Below are positions 1 through 6,440 of a stretch of 9,262 nt of DNA, one piece after another. Both the position numbers and the translations under genes were made by a program. Position 1 is the first letter of the stretch. Each line of letters starts with the position of its first letter. Source of the DNA: Puniceicoccales bacterium. GTDB lineage: Bacteria > Verrucomicrobiota > Verrucomicrobiia > Opitutales > JAIRLM01. The stretch lies in NCBI GenBank assembly GCA_031282565.1, contig JAITDL010000057.1, forward strand, positions 1 to 9,262. The letters are read 5' to 3'. The notes under the pieces were generated by a model. That model had not been told where the DNA came from. It saw nothing but the letters and a program-made list of their open reading frames with translations, and did not search any database.

Positions 1-842
1 CAATCTGACCATCTTTTCTTGGCCGCTTTAGCTAAAATGGAAATCGCCACTTTGCATTCTTGTTTTCCATCTGGCATGCAAGCCCATACAGCTGCATCAT
101 TTAGCAGTTCGGCAAATGATTCGGCGGTTAGCTTTTCCTGCCGACAGTGTGCCACGATGTACTTGGGGAAGCCTTCTTCATCTAGTTGCTGCATGGTGTC
201 GCCATCGAGTTTGATGGCATTGGTTGCAATTTTATTCACACCGAGAAAATATAGGGCCCTAAATACTTCCGATTCGCTACACATTTTTTTATTTGCTTCA
301 CTGTCGGCAATGAATTTTAGTGCCGACCTGCAGCTAAGTGGCTTCTCTAATGTGGATGGAACTGTGACCGGCGCAATACCTTCGAGATTTATCTCGATCG
401 TGCATTTTTCATTGAGTGCTTCATTGACTGCTTTAATGAATTCCTCGGGACGAGTGTGCATCAGGACTATCATGTCTGCTTCTGGCAATTCCCATCCGTA
501 GGGATCTCCGAAAAGCCAGCAAATGATCTCCAGCCTGGAAAAACCACGGTCATTCATAGCTTTGAAGATGGCATCGCCAAATAGTTTGGCATGTGGGATG
601 TTTCTATTCCTATAGATGAATAAAGCGATAATTAGGCAGCGCATTCCTTCATCCGTCTTGCAGTCTCTATATCCATCGAGGAAGCGGTGAAATGCACCGA
701 GAATTTTCTCAACAGAAACTTCTGTCTGGTCCGCCCGTCGTGAAAAGCACTCTGCCAAGTGAGTCGAACGATAGATAGACGAAGGCGGCAACTGTAAGTC
801 CGGATTCCATTCGATGAATTGTTCCACATAGCCATAGCCGCT
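1..842 (-). repeat. Gene A repeat unit beta4 (residue about 1107 to window edge)
   Basis: Fourth unit of gene A. The landmarks are F-I-E-W-N-P-D-L-Q-L-P (1115-1125), L-M-H-T-R-P-E-E-F (1233-1241), M-C-S-E-S-E-V-F-R-A-L (1293-1303), Q-Q-L-D-E-E-G-F-P-K-Y (1324-1334) and A-A-K-K-R-W-S (1379-1385). The last landmark sits at the window edge. In genes B and D the protein stops within about 25 residues of this motif, so gene A may end just outside the window, or another unit may follow. Confidence 0.8.
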
Positions 843-3800
843 GAAGAGACCTTGATAGTTGCCGAGCGCACAATCTGGCCATTTTTTTCTGGCCGCTTTC
901 AGTATGATTGCCGTGGCGCTGCTGGTATTTGGGCCTAATTCTAATCCGGCGAAGGTTTGCTGAATGATTTCCGAGCACCACCATCCATGGCCCGCGTTGA
1001 TTGAGAGATATTTCGGCAGTCCAAATTCATCTAGACTTTGCAGGGATTTGCTATCCACTGCAATCGACGGGGCGTGGTGTGGAGAACTAGGAAGACTATA
1101 TAGTGCGCGGAACACTTCCGATTTACTGAGCATTTCTGCGTAGGCGTCGGCGCAAATGATTGTGCGAAGCGCGTCATTGCTGTCTATGGGTTTGGCGCAG
1201 GATAAAGTTGCTTTAAATGTGATGCCGCCAGCTATGCTAAAGGTGCGCTTGTCGTCCATGGTGGAGCGAAGCTTTTCAAAAAGTTTTCCTGGGTCAGTAT
1301 GGCGTAGCGCAACAACTGCTTCTGCGTATCTTTCGTAGTCGCCGACGAATTTGTCTGTCTTGCCGAATAGGAGCGAATAGACGATGCCGCGCAGAACATC
1401 TTTTGCTGTCCTGCTGCTGGATACGTGAAATATTTCTCTGCCAAATACGTCAGCGGCTGATTTGTGTGCGTTCTCGAAGAAAAAGATGAGTGCCATAATG
1501 CGAATCTTCGCATCCCTGGCGCCGTCGCCCTCAGTTGGCGCGGTGGAGAAATATTTTATTCCCATAAGTATTTCACCTTTATTCGGGAGCAAATCATCCA
1601 TATAATTTCCATTGAAAAATGTCCCCCAATCAGTTGCGGATTTTGCATCGATTGGCTGTTCAGGAAGTCTTACTCTTGGATTTCTTTTGAGAAATGCCGC
1701 GATGATTTGTGACGTATCCAACTCCACTGGGGCCGGCTGTGGTGGATCTGGAGGTCGGGCTGCATTAGGTTTCTGCGGTGCTGGCCCATCGTCTTTGCAG
1801 ATGGTAAAATTTGGCCATATTTTTCTGGCTTCGTCGCGCACTACGGAGATAGCCCTGAAACAGTCATCATTATTTCCTCTAACCCATTTAGCCGTGTCGA
1901 TGGCGTCGCGTAGAATTTCGCAAAGTCTTTCCACTGTCAAGTCTTCTACAGCGCCGGAAATTCTAACGTATTTTGGGAATCCATTTTTGTCTAGGCACTG
2001 CTGCGCTATGGCATCGGCGCCGATTCCCTGTGTGATCTTCTTTGCGCCGAGAAAAAATAGAGCGGCGAACATTTTGGAATCACGGCACATTTCTTTGTTT
2101 TTTCTGCTGCTGCTAATGAAGTCAGCAGCAGACGATGAACCTACATTAAATTGTTTTCCAGGCATGGAGGTAATGCTTAGCGGCGGGCAGCCTTCAAATT
2201 TAATTTCGACGTCGCAGTTCGCCAGGGCCAGATTGGTCATTTCAATAAATCTACCCGGGTCGTTGCGCTGGATTTGCGCGATGTCCCGCGAATGTTCCGG
2301 CAAATCGACATGGGCGCAAATGCTGTGGAAGGTGTAAACCATAACATAACCTTCTTGGCTCCGATATTGTCCTGCTAGAAGGTCAAGCATTATGAGTGAG
2401 AGTTCTTGGCCAAACATTTCTTCAACGGACTTTGGTCTATTTTCGTAGAAATAGGCGACAAACGTTAACTTATTTTGCGTTTCGGCAGATTTTGTCTTTC
2501 CATATTCCTCGAAAAGGCATCTAAATATTTGGTGGGCCTTCGGGGCGTCAAAGTGTGGCCGCCTATCGCTGTCGAGTGTGACAAGATCCCAGAGATTTGC
2601 GAAGTTAGCATCTACTTCATGGGGGTCCTTTTCTGGAAGTAATAGGTCGCCGTTTCGTTCAATAAATTTTGCAATGCAGCTGTCTTCGTCGAAAAGATCT
2701 TTGTATTTAGCGATCCTATGTTCTGGCCATTTCTTCGCGGCTGCACCCATGACGACGGACACGGCGTGATCCAATGTCTTTCCATCCAGCAGCTTAGGAC
2801 AATAATGCATTGGAGAAGCGAGTATGTGGCTATAATAGTTTCGCTCGCAGAGCATTGTTTCAATGACCTTCGCGCGCGTAACGGGTGAGCCATTGGCGCA
2901 GTATTTCGGCAGGCCAAATTCGTCGAGACATTGTAAAGTAGTTGTTCTGCAGAATGTAAAGTGATGCCGCACACCGCGATTCGTGCTGCTGAAATAAACC
3001 ATGGCGCTAAACACCTCATGTTTCAACATTTCCTCATAGGCTCTTGCGCAAACGACTGCGCGCAGCGCGCTGCCTCTGTCGGCGATGCCGTATAAACCGT
3101 ATGGAATGTTGTGTTGACGGCCTCCAATTGTAACAGTTGTACATTTGCTGAGATCTCGAAGTTCAGTTAAAAGTTTTCCTGGATTTGTTGAGCGTAGTTC
3201 GGCAACTTCTTTTGCGCATTCGGCGTGTAATCCAGTAAAACCGTCGATTGGATCAAAGAAAAGCGAATTGATTGTGTCGCGAATAGTTATTTTTCTGTCT
3301 TCCTCAGTAGAGACGCTGGGACGAAAAGAGTAATCTTCAATAGGGTATGGAGTTTCGTATAAAAAAATTAAAATCCCGAGCCGAGTGTCTATGCTTGCAT
3401 CGGCACTACCGCCAATGCTGAGGTCTGAAAAATACTTCATTCCTGCAAGTATTTTGTCTTCATCGACATATAAAACAATAGGATCAGAACTGGTGTCCTC
3501 AATTAAAAATGAGCTCCAGTCATTTGCTGCAGCATCGTCAATAGGGAGATCCGGGAGCTTCACTTCAGTGTTTTTGGCAAGAAATAGTTTGAGGCACTGC
3601 GGCATTTCAAGCGCAACTTGTGCAGGCTGCGTTGGTTGTGGCGATTGCTGCGGTTGCTGAGGCGTTGTTTGTGGCGATTGCTGCGGCGGCTGCGGCGTTG
3701 TTTGTGGCGGCGGTGGCTGCTGAGGTGGAGTTTGCTGAACAACTGTGGACGGTGACGGTGACGATGAACTCTCTGACTGCTGGCTTTGCTCCGTGGAAGT

Positions 3801-4160
3801 CGGCAGTTCAGCCGTTGCCGTGGTTCCGTTTGGTTCCAATTGATTTGCCGTTGTTTGTGTCCTAAAATTGGTAGCCTCGCGGAATAGTCCTATTTGCGAT
3901 TTTGGATTGTCCCTGTTGATTGCGTAGTAGATAAGTGCGACCAGCAAAAAAATTCCGCAGCTGATGATTGTCAGCAGGATAATGGCGAGCTTTTTGCCCA
4001 GTGAAAGTGCTGCCCAGGAGTGGCAGTGCTGCCATGTTTCAGTAAAATTTTTGTTTGTTTTACATGCGCTGGCCAGCAGTTCCGTCGTCACCTGCAACTG
4101 AAGAACCAGCAGCGCAGTTATTGCGACGACGTTGGCTTCTTTGGGCTGCACAGAATCCAT
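1..4160 (-). CDS. Gene A: giant single-anchor repeat protein, C-terminus cut by window edge
   Basis: I read this frame codon by codon from the ATG at 4160 down to base 1 and found no stop, so at least 1386 residues are encoded and the end lies outside the window. An in-frame TAA about 50 bases upstream and the match of M-D-x(2) with gene C support this start. No clear Shine-Dalgarno sequence precedes it. The layout is: residues 33-49 Cys-Lys/Trp/Trp signature; about 58-80 hydrophobic membrane segment; about 105-185 Ser/Thr then Pro/Gln-rich linker; units alpha1 (190-490) and beta2 (491-789); a second Pro-rich linker (790-815); units alpha3 (816-1106) and beta4 (1107 on). It is the last visible member of the tandem array, 99 bases after gene B. 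The doubled alpha-beta cassette is unique in the window and looks like an internal duplication or a fusion of two paralogs. I do not recognise the family. A membrane-anchored structural, adhesion or effector role is possible but not shown. Confidence 0.93.
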   Translation of the reverse strand, partial: MDSVQPKEANVVAITALLVLQLQVTTELLASACKTNKNFTETWQHCHSWAALSLGKKLAIILLTIISCGIFLLVALIYYAINRDNPKSQIGLFREATNFRTQTTANQLEPNGTTATAELPTSTEQSQQSESSSSPSPSTVVQQTPPQQPPPPQTTPQPPQQSPQTTPQQPQQSPQPTQPAQVALEMPQCLKLFLAKNTEVKLPDLPIDDAAANDWSSFLIEDTSSDPIVLYVDEDKILAGMKYFSDLSIGGSADASIDTRLGILIFLYETPYPIEDYSFRPSVSTEEDRKITIRDTINSLFFDPIDGFTGLHAECAKEVAELRSTNPGKLLTELRDLSKCTTVTIGGRQHNIPYGLYGIADRGSALRAVVCARAYEEMLKHEVFSAMVYFSSTNRGVRHHFTFCRTTTLQCLDEFGLPKYCANGSPVTRAKVIETMLCERNYYSHILASPMHYCPKLLDGKTLDHAVSVVMGAAAKKWPEHRIAKYKDLFDEDSCIAKFIERNGDLLLPEKDPHEVDANFANLWDLVTLDSDRRPHFDAPKAHQIFRCLFEEYGKTKSAETQNKLTFVAYFYENRPKSVEEMFGQELSLIMLDLLAGQYRSQEGYVMVYTFHSICAHVDLPEHSRDIAQIQRNDPGRFIEMTNLALANCDVEIKFEGCPPLSITSMPGKQFNVGSSSAADFISSSRKNKEMCRDSKMFAALFFLGAKKITQGIGADAIAQQCLDKNGFPKYVRISGAVEDLTVERLCEILRDAIDTAKWVRGNNDDCFRAISVVRDEARKIWPNFTICKDDGPAPQKPNAARPPDPPQPAPVELDTSQIIAAFLKRNPRVRLPEQPIDAKSATDWGTFFNGNYMDDLLPNKGEILMGIKYFSTAPTEGDGARDAKIRIMALIFFFENAHKSAADVFGREIFHVSSSRTAKDVLRGIVYSLLFGKTDKFVGDYERYAEAVVALRHTDPGKLFEKLRSTMDDKRTFSIAGGITFKATLSCAKPIDSNDALRTIICADAYAEMLSKSEVFRALYSLPSSPHHAPSIAVDSKSLQSLDEFGLPKYLSINAGHGWWCSEIIQQTFAGLELGPNTSSATAIILKAARKKWPDCALGNYQGLFSGYGYVEQFIEWNPDLQLPPSSIYRSTHLAECFSRRADQTEVSVEKILGAFHRFLDGYRDCKTDEGMRCLIIALFIYRNRNIPHAKLFGDAIFKAMNDRGFSRLEIICWLFGDPYGWELPEADMIVLMHTRPEEFIKAVNEALNEKCTIEINLEGIAPVTVPSTLEKPLSCRSALKFIADSEANKKMCSESEVFRALYFLGVNKIATNAIKLDGDTMQQLDEEGFPKYIVAHCRQEKLTAESFAELLNDAAVWACMPDGKQECKVAISILAKAAKKRWSD
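843..1715 (-). repeat. Gene A repeat unit alpha3 (residues about 816-1106)
   Basis: Third unit, following the Pro-rich linker. The landmarks are F-L-K-R-N-P-R-V-R-L-P (823-833), L-R-H-T-D-P-G-K-L (952-960), M-L-S-K-S-E-V-F-R-A-L (1010-1020), Q-S-L-D-E-F-G-L-P-K-Y (1041-1051) and A-A-R-K-K-W-P (1089-1095). The fourth landmark matches alpha1 at 10 of 11 positions, and both start with a similar L-P-x-x-P-I-D stretch followed by a D-W. The pair was therefore probably copied as a unit. Confidence 0.8.
1716..1793 (-). other. Pro-rich linker between the two cassettes of gene A
   Basis: Residues 790-815 of gene A are rich in Pro, Ala and Gln and separate unit beta2 from unit alpha3. The composition resembles the Pro/Gln-rich linker between the membrane segment and alpha1. 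No other unit junction has such a spacer. This is what would be expected if the second cassette was copied together with part of a juxtamembrane linker. Confidence 0.7.
1794..2690 (-). repeat. Gene A repeat unit beta2 (residues about 491-789)
   Basis: Second unit of gene A. It begins right after the Trp-Pro of alpha1 with a D-E-D-S-C-I-A-K-F-I boundary motif. The landmarks are F-I-E-R-N-G-D-L-L-L-P (499-509), I-Q-R-N-D-P-G-R-F (630-638), M-C-R-D-S-K-M-F-A-A-L (691-701), Q-C-L-D-K-N-G-F-P-K-Y (721-731) and E-A-R-K-I-W-P (777-783). The M-C form of the third landmark is typical of beta units, whereas alpha units of A and C have M-L. Confidence 0.8.
2691..3593 (-). repeat. Gene A repeat unit alpha1 (residues about 190-490)
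   Basis: First unit of gene A. The landmarks are F-L-A-K-N-T-E-V-K-L-P (193-203), L-R-S-T-N-P (322-327), M-L-K-H-E-V-F-S-A-M (378-387), Q-C-L-D-E-F-G-L-P-K-Y (410-420) and A-A-A-K-K-W-P (473-479). It is closest in layout to alpha3 and to the first unit of gene C, with which it shares I-N-S-L-F-F near residue 297. Unit boundaries are approximate and were set by aligning the landmarks by eye. Confidence 0.8.
3631..3729 (-). repeat. 33-bp tandem repeat (three units) encoding the Pro/Gln-rich linker of gene A
   Basis: On the plus strand the three units start at 3631, 3664 and 3697, with the core GTTGTTTGTGGCGATTGCTG. The first two are close copies and the third has diverged. Each unit is an exact multiple of three and encodes 11 residues rich in Thr, Pro, Gln and Ser (for example T-T-P-Q-Q-P-Q-Q-S-P-Q), so copy-number change keeps the frame. 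The repeat lies inside the linker between the membrane segment and unit alpha1 and probably makes a flexible extended spacer. Confidence 0.85.
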
Positions 4161-4259
4161 TTTGCCGAATATAGTATTTCGAATGGAGAGTGCAATTTTA
4201 TTTTACGCTATGGCCTGACTGAGACCATGCTTCAGTTGGTGCCATGAGGATGAACTAGA
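4161..4259 (-). other. Spacer between genes B and A
   Basis: This 99-base gap separates the gene B stop (TAA) from the gene A start. I see no convincing terminator, no clear Shine-Dalgarno sequence and no remnant of a repeat unit. A 16-base imperfect palindrome (CGAATATAGTATTTCG, plus strand 4166-4181) lies five bases upstream of the gene A ATG. A tiny 15-codon frame (4245-4198) is present but has no support. Without a terminator, co-transcription of A with B is possible. Confidence 0.5.
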
Positions 4260-6422
4260 TTATGCTAAACATGTGTTGCAGGCAGAGAAATCAAACTCCG
4301 GCCACCTACGTTTTGCAGCATCTAGCGCGGCGATACGGTCATTTTTGCTGGCAGGCTTGGAATAGTCGATGAGCATGGCGCTAATGGCTTCGGGAGTTGC
4401 TTCAGTCCAAGTTCCATCGACCTTAATGAACTTTGGAAGATCGGCCTCTAAGCATTGCACAATAGACATATCATAATCTGCCCCTACAGTTTCTCCGCTT
4501 AAGGCGAGTAGTGTACTAAATACTCTTGATTTGTCGCACAGTTCTCTGTTTATGGTTGCGCACGCCAAGGCACACACGGCAGAGCTATATGGATTGGGGG
4601 CAACTGGAATTGCATGGGGTGTCATGCTCCTAACTCCATCTACGTAAGCTTCCGGGTCAGTTCTACGTAGGGAACGAACGTCTTCTGCCCGCTTAGGAAT
4701 TGTATTGTCGTAGCCAAAAAGAAGAGTTAACGTTTCCAGGATATCATCTCTCTCTTTTTCGTCGGAGGCTTGCTTTGGCTTAATTTTTGAACAGATATAC
4801 CGAGTAAGGCTATAAATGCAGCAGCAGCCATGGTTAAAAAGATAAATTGCTGCAATTAGTCGAAGTTCTACTTCTTCAGATTTGTTTGCGTTGTATTCCT
4901 CTAGTAAAGATGCGACAGCAAAAATTGCTTCCCCTGCAATAATGTTTCCTCCCCCATCAAGGCATCGGCGCAGATCTTGCATGCGGCCATTCCCATGTCC
5001 AATGTGCGGAATTAGAAAATTCGCATTCGCGGAGATAAATTTCCCAATATAACTATCTTCTGCGGCAATGCCGGCGTAGCGGCTCAGTAAACATCCCGGC
5101 CACTCGGTGTTGGCGGCATCTAGTGTGATTTCGATGGCCGCCCGAATATCGGCGTCGTTTCTGTTCGCGGAGTATATGCTCGGCTGAATTATTTTGATGA
5201 AACGATCCCTGGTTAATTCGACACAACTTGATTCGCCTATGCAATATGTGAGATATTTCGGCAACTGGCTTTTTTCGTTTAGCTGCTGCCGTACTTTTCC
5301 CGTTAGTCCAACTGACCATTCTGCAGTTAGGTTCGATAAAAATGCCATCGCGGAAAACACTTTGGAATTGCTGAATCTTTCTTCGTAATCCATCCGGTAG
5401 ATGACAACGTAGGCGGCGTCGCATGGACTGCGAAATTTTTCTGCATAGACTTCGCCGTAAGTAGTTCGCGTATGATCGGCGAATTTGACCGGATCTGGGT
5501 ATTTAGAATTGCATAGTCTGATCAATTCTCCAGGATCGGTTTCGCGCAAACTGAAGAATTTATTAGCATGATCTGGGTAGCTATCTGTGAGTTCTTTCGC
5601 CAAACCGTAGAAGAAAAGAAACTCCATGGCAACGGCCGCCGTTTTCAATTGGCTGCTTGGGTCTAGAATTCCCGTAACACATCCCACGCTAAAAATTTCG
5701 CTAATTGGCGTTCCTTCTTTCTGCTCCAAAAGGAAGGCATAAAATCCAAGTCGGGCATCCGTGGTTTTGTACTCCAGGGCATAGTGCATGGAAGCAACCA
5801 CTTTTTCTCTATCAACGGTTACGTATACGTTGCCTTCCTTTGCTATTGCTAAACATAAACAATCCTCAAAATCATAGTGCCTTGATTCGCCAGTAAGCTT
5901 CATGGTTGGATGGTTAAGGATAAATTTTCCGATGTAGCTGCCGTTTGGAGGGTAATATTTTGCGTAGTAGCCTAGTATCGTGTCGTCGTAGTTGGATTGT
6001 TGGGCGGTCGGCATGGTCATCGGCTGACTGTATGGTCTCTGCCCCATGTATGCTCTGGCTTCGGTGACATGCTCGTTAATCTGTTCTACAGTTCTGCCAT
6101 GCGTTCGTTCGGGATTTGTAAATGCATGCAGCAAACCTATATTAGTTCTTGGATTTCCGGACCGCATAACCATGTAGATGTATGCGACCAGCAGAAAAAT
6201 TCCTACGGTAATGATTGTCAGCAGGATAATGGCTGATTTTGTTGCTATGGAGAGCATTTTCCACGAACAGCATCCTCCCCAGGCGTCATCGAAAATCTTG
6301 CTTGCTTTACAGGCTTTATCTAGATCCTTTTGCGTTGCCTTGGAAAACAGCATGGCCGTGACATCAAGAATGCTTGATTGTTGTGCTCCGCCGGCCTTCA
6401 TTCCGGCCAAGTTGGTCATCAA
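4260..6422 (-). CDS. Gene B: single-anchor alpha-beta repeat protein
   Basis: The frame encodes 720 residues counting a TTG at 6422 as the first codon. The next codon is ATG (6419), which is the likelier start. No strong Shine-Dalgarno sequence precedes either, so reinitiation after gene C, whose stop is 18-21 bases upstream, is plausible. The layout is: C38-K39, W48 and W54 signature; hydrophobic membrane segment about 63-85; polar linker to about 150; boundary motif G-S-Y-I-G-K-F; alpha unit about 162-453; beta unit about 454-720. The protein ends 12 residues after A-A-K-R-R-W-P. Cysteines are frequent, including a C-C-C run at 533-535, which suggests a reducing environment. Compared with A and C the repeat landmarks are more eroded (for example Q-L-N-E-K-S-Q-L-P-K-Y at 380-390). 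The N-terminal signature and anchor are retained. The family is not recognised, and a membrane-anchored host-interaction protein is only a guess. Confidence 0.93.
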   Translation of the reverse strand: MMTNLAGMKAGGAQQSSILDVTAMLFSKATQKDLDKACKASKIFDDAWGGCCSWKMLSIATKSAIILLTIITVGIFLLVAYIYMVMRSGNPRTNIGLLHAFTNPERTHGRTVEQINEHVTEARAYMGQRPYSQPMTMPTAQQSNYDDTILGYYAKYYPPNGSYIGKFILNHPTMKLTGESRHYDFEDCLCLAIAKEGNVYVTVDREKVVASMHYALEYKTTDARLGFYAFLLEQKEGTPISEIFSVGCVTGILDPSSQLKTAAVAMEFLFFYGLAKELTDSYPDHANKFFSLRETDPGELIRLCNSKYPDPVKFADHTRTTYGEVYAEKFRSPCDAAYVVIYRMDYEERFSNSKVFSAMAFLSNLTAEWSVGLTGKVRQQLNEKSQLPKYLTYCIGESSCVELTRDRFIKIIQPSIYSANRNDADIRAAIEITLDAANTEWPGCLLSRYAGIAAEDSYIGKFISANANFLIPHIGHGNGRMQDLRRCLDGGGNIIAGEAIFAVASLLEEYNANKSEEVELRLIAAIYLFNHGCCCIYSLTRYICSKIKPKQASDEKERDDILETLTLLFGYDNTIPKRAEDVRSLRRTDPEAYVDGVRSMTPHAIPVAPNPYSSAVCALACATINRELCDKSRVFSTLLALSGETVGADYDMSIVQCLEADLPKFIKVDGTWTEATPEAISAMLIDYSKPASKNDRIAALDAAKRRWPEFDFSACNTCLA
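4263..5063 (-). repeat. Gene B repeat unit beta (residues about 454-720)
   Basis: The unit begins with E-D-S-Y-I-G-K-F-I. The landmarks are F-I-S-A-N-A-N-F-L-I-P (462-472), L-R-R-T-D-P-E-A-Y (585-593), L-C-D-K-S-R-V-F-S-T-L (628-638), Q-C-L-E-A-D-L-P-K-F (656-665) and A-A-K-R-R-W-P (702-708). Its tail (W-P-E-F-D-F-S) closely resembles the end of gene D (W-G-G-F-D-F-S). Confidence 0.78.
5064..5939 (-). repeat. Gene B repeat unit alpha (residues about 162-453)
   Basis: The landmarks are F-I-L-N-H-P-T-M-K-L-T (167-177), L-R-E-T-D-P-G-E-L (292-300), R-F-S-N-S-K-V-F-S-A-M (349-359), Q-L-N-E-K-S-Q-L-P-K-Y (380-390) and A-A-N-T-E-W-P (436-442). Order and spacing match the alpha units of A and C, although individual residues are less conserved. 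Confidence 0.75.
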
Positions 6423-6440
6423 AGCGCAGAAATGTCAACC

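Noticed and set aside
1612..2337. Open plus-strand frame of 241 codons
   Set aside because: It lies fully antisense to the coding frame of gene A, which carries conserved landmarks there (units beta2 and alpha3). The plus-strand translation shows no coherent domain.
2612..3019. Minus-strand frame of 135 codons
   Set aside because: It is out of frame with gene A, whose frame in this stretch contains the V-F-S-A-M and L-D-E-F-G-L-P-K-Y landmarks.
4166..4207. Promoter-like TTGCAC...TATATT before gene A, with the palindrome CGAATATAGTATTTCG
   Set aside because: The -35 match is poor and the -10 would lie only seven bases from the ATG. The palindrome is short and imperfect and may be chance.
4198..4245. 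Fifteen-codon minus-strand frame in the B-A spacer
   Set aside because: It has no ribosome binding site, no homology to the family, and is too short to support.
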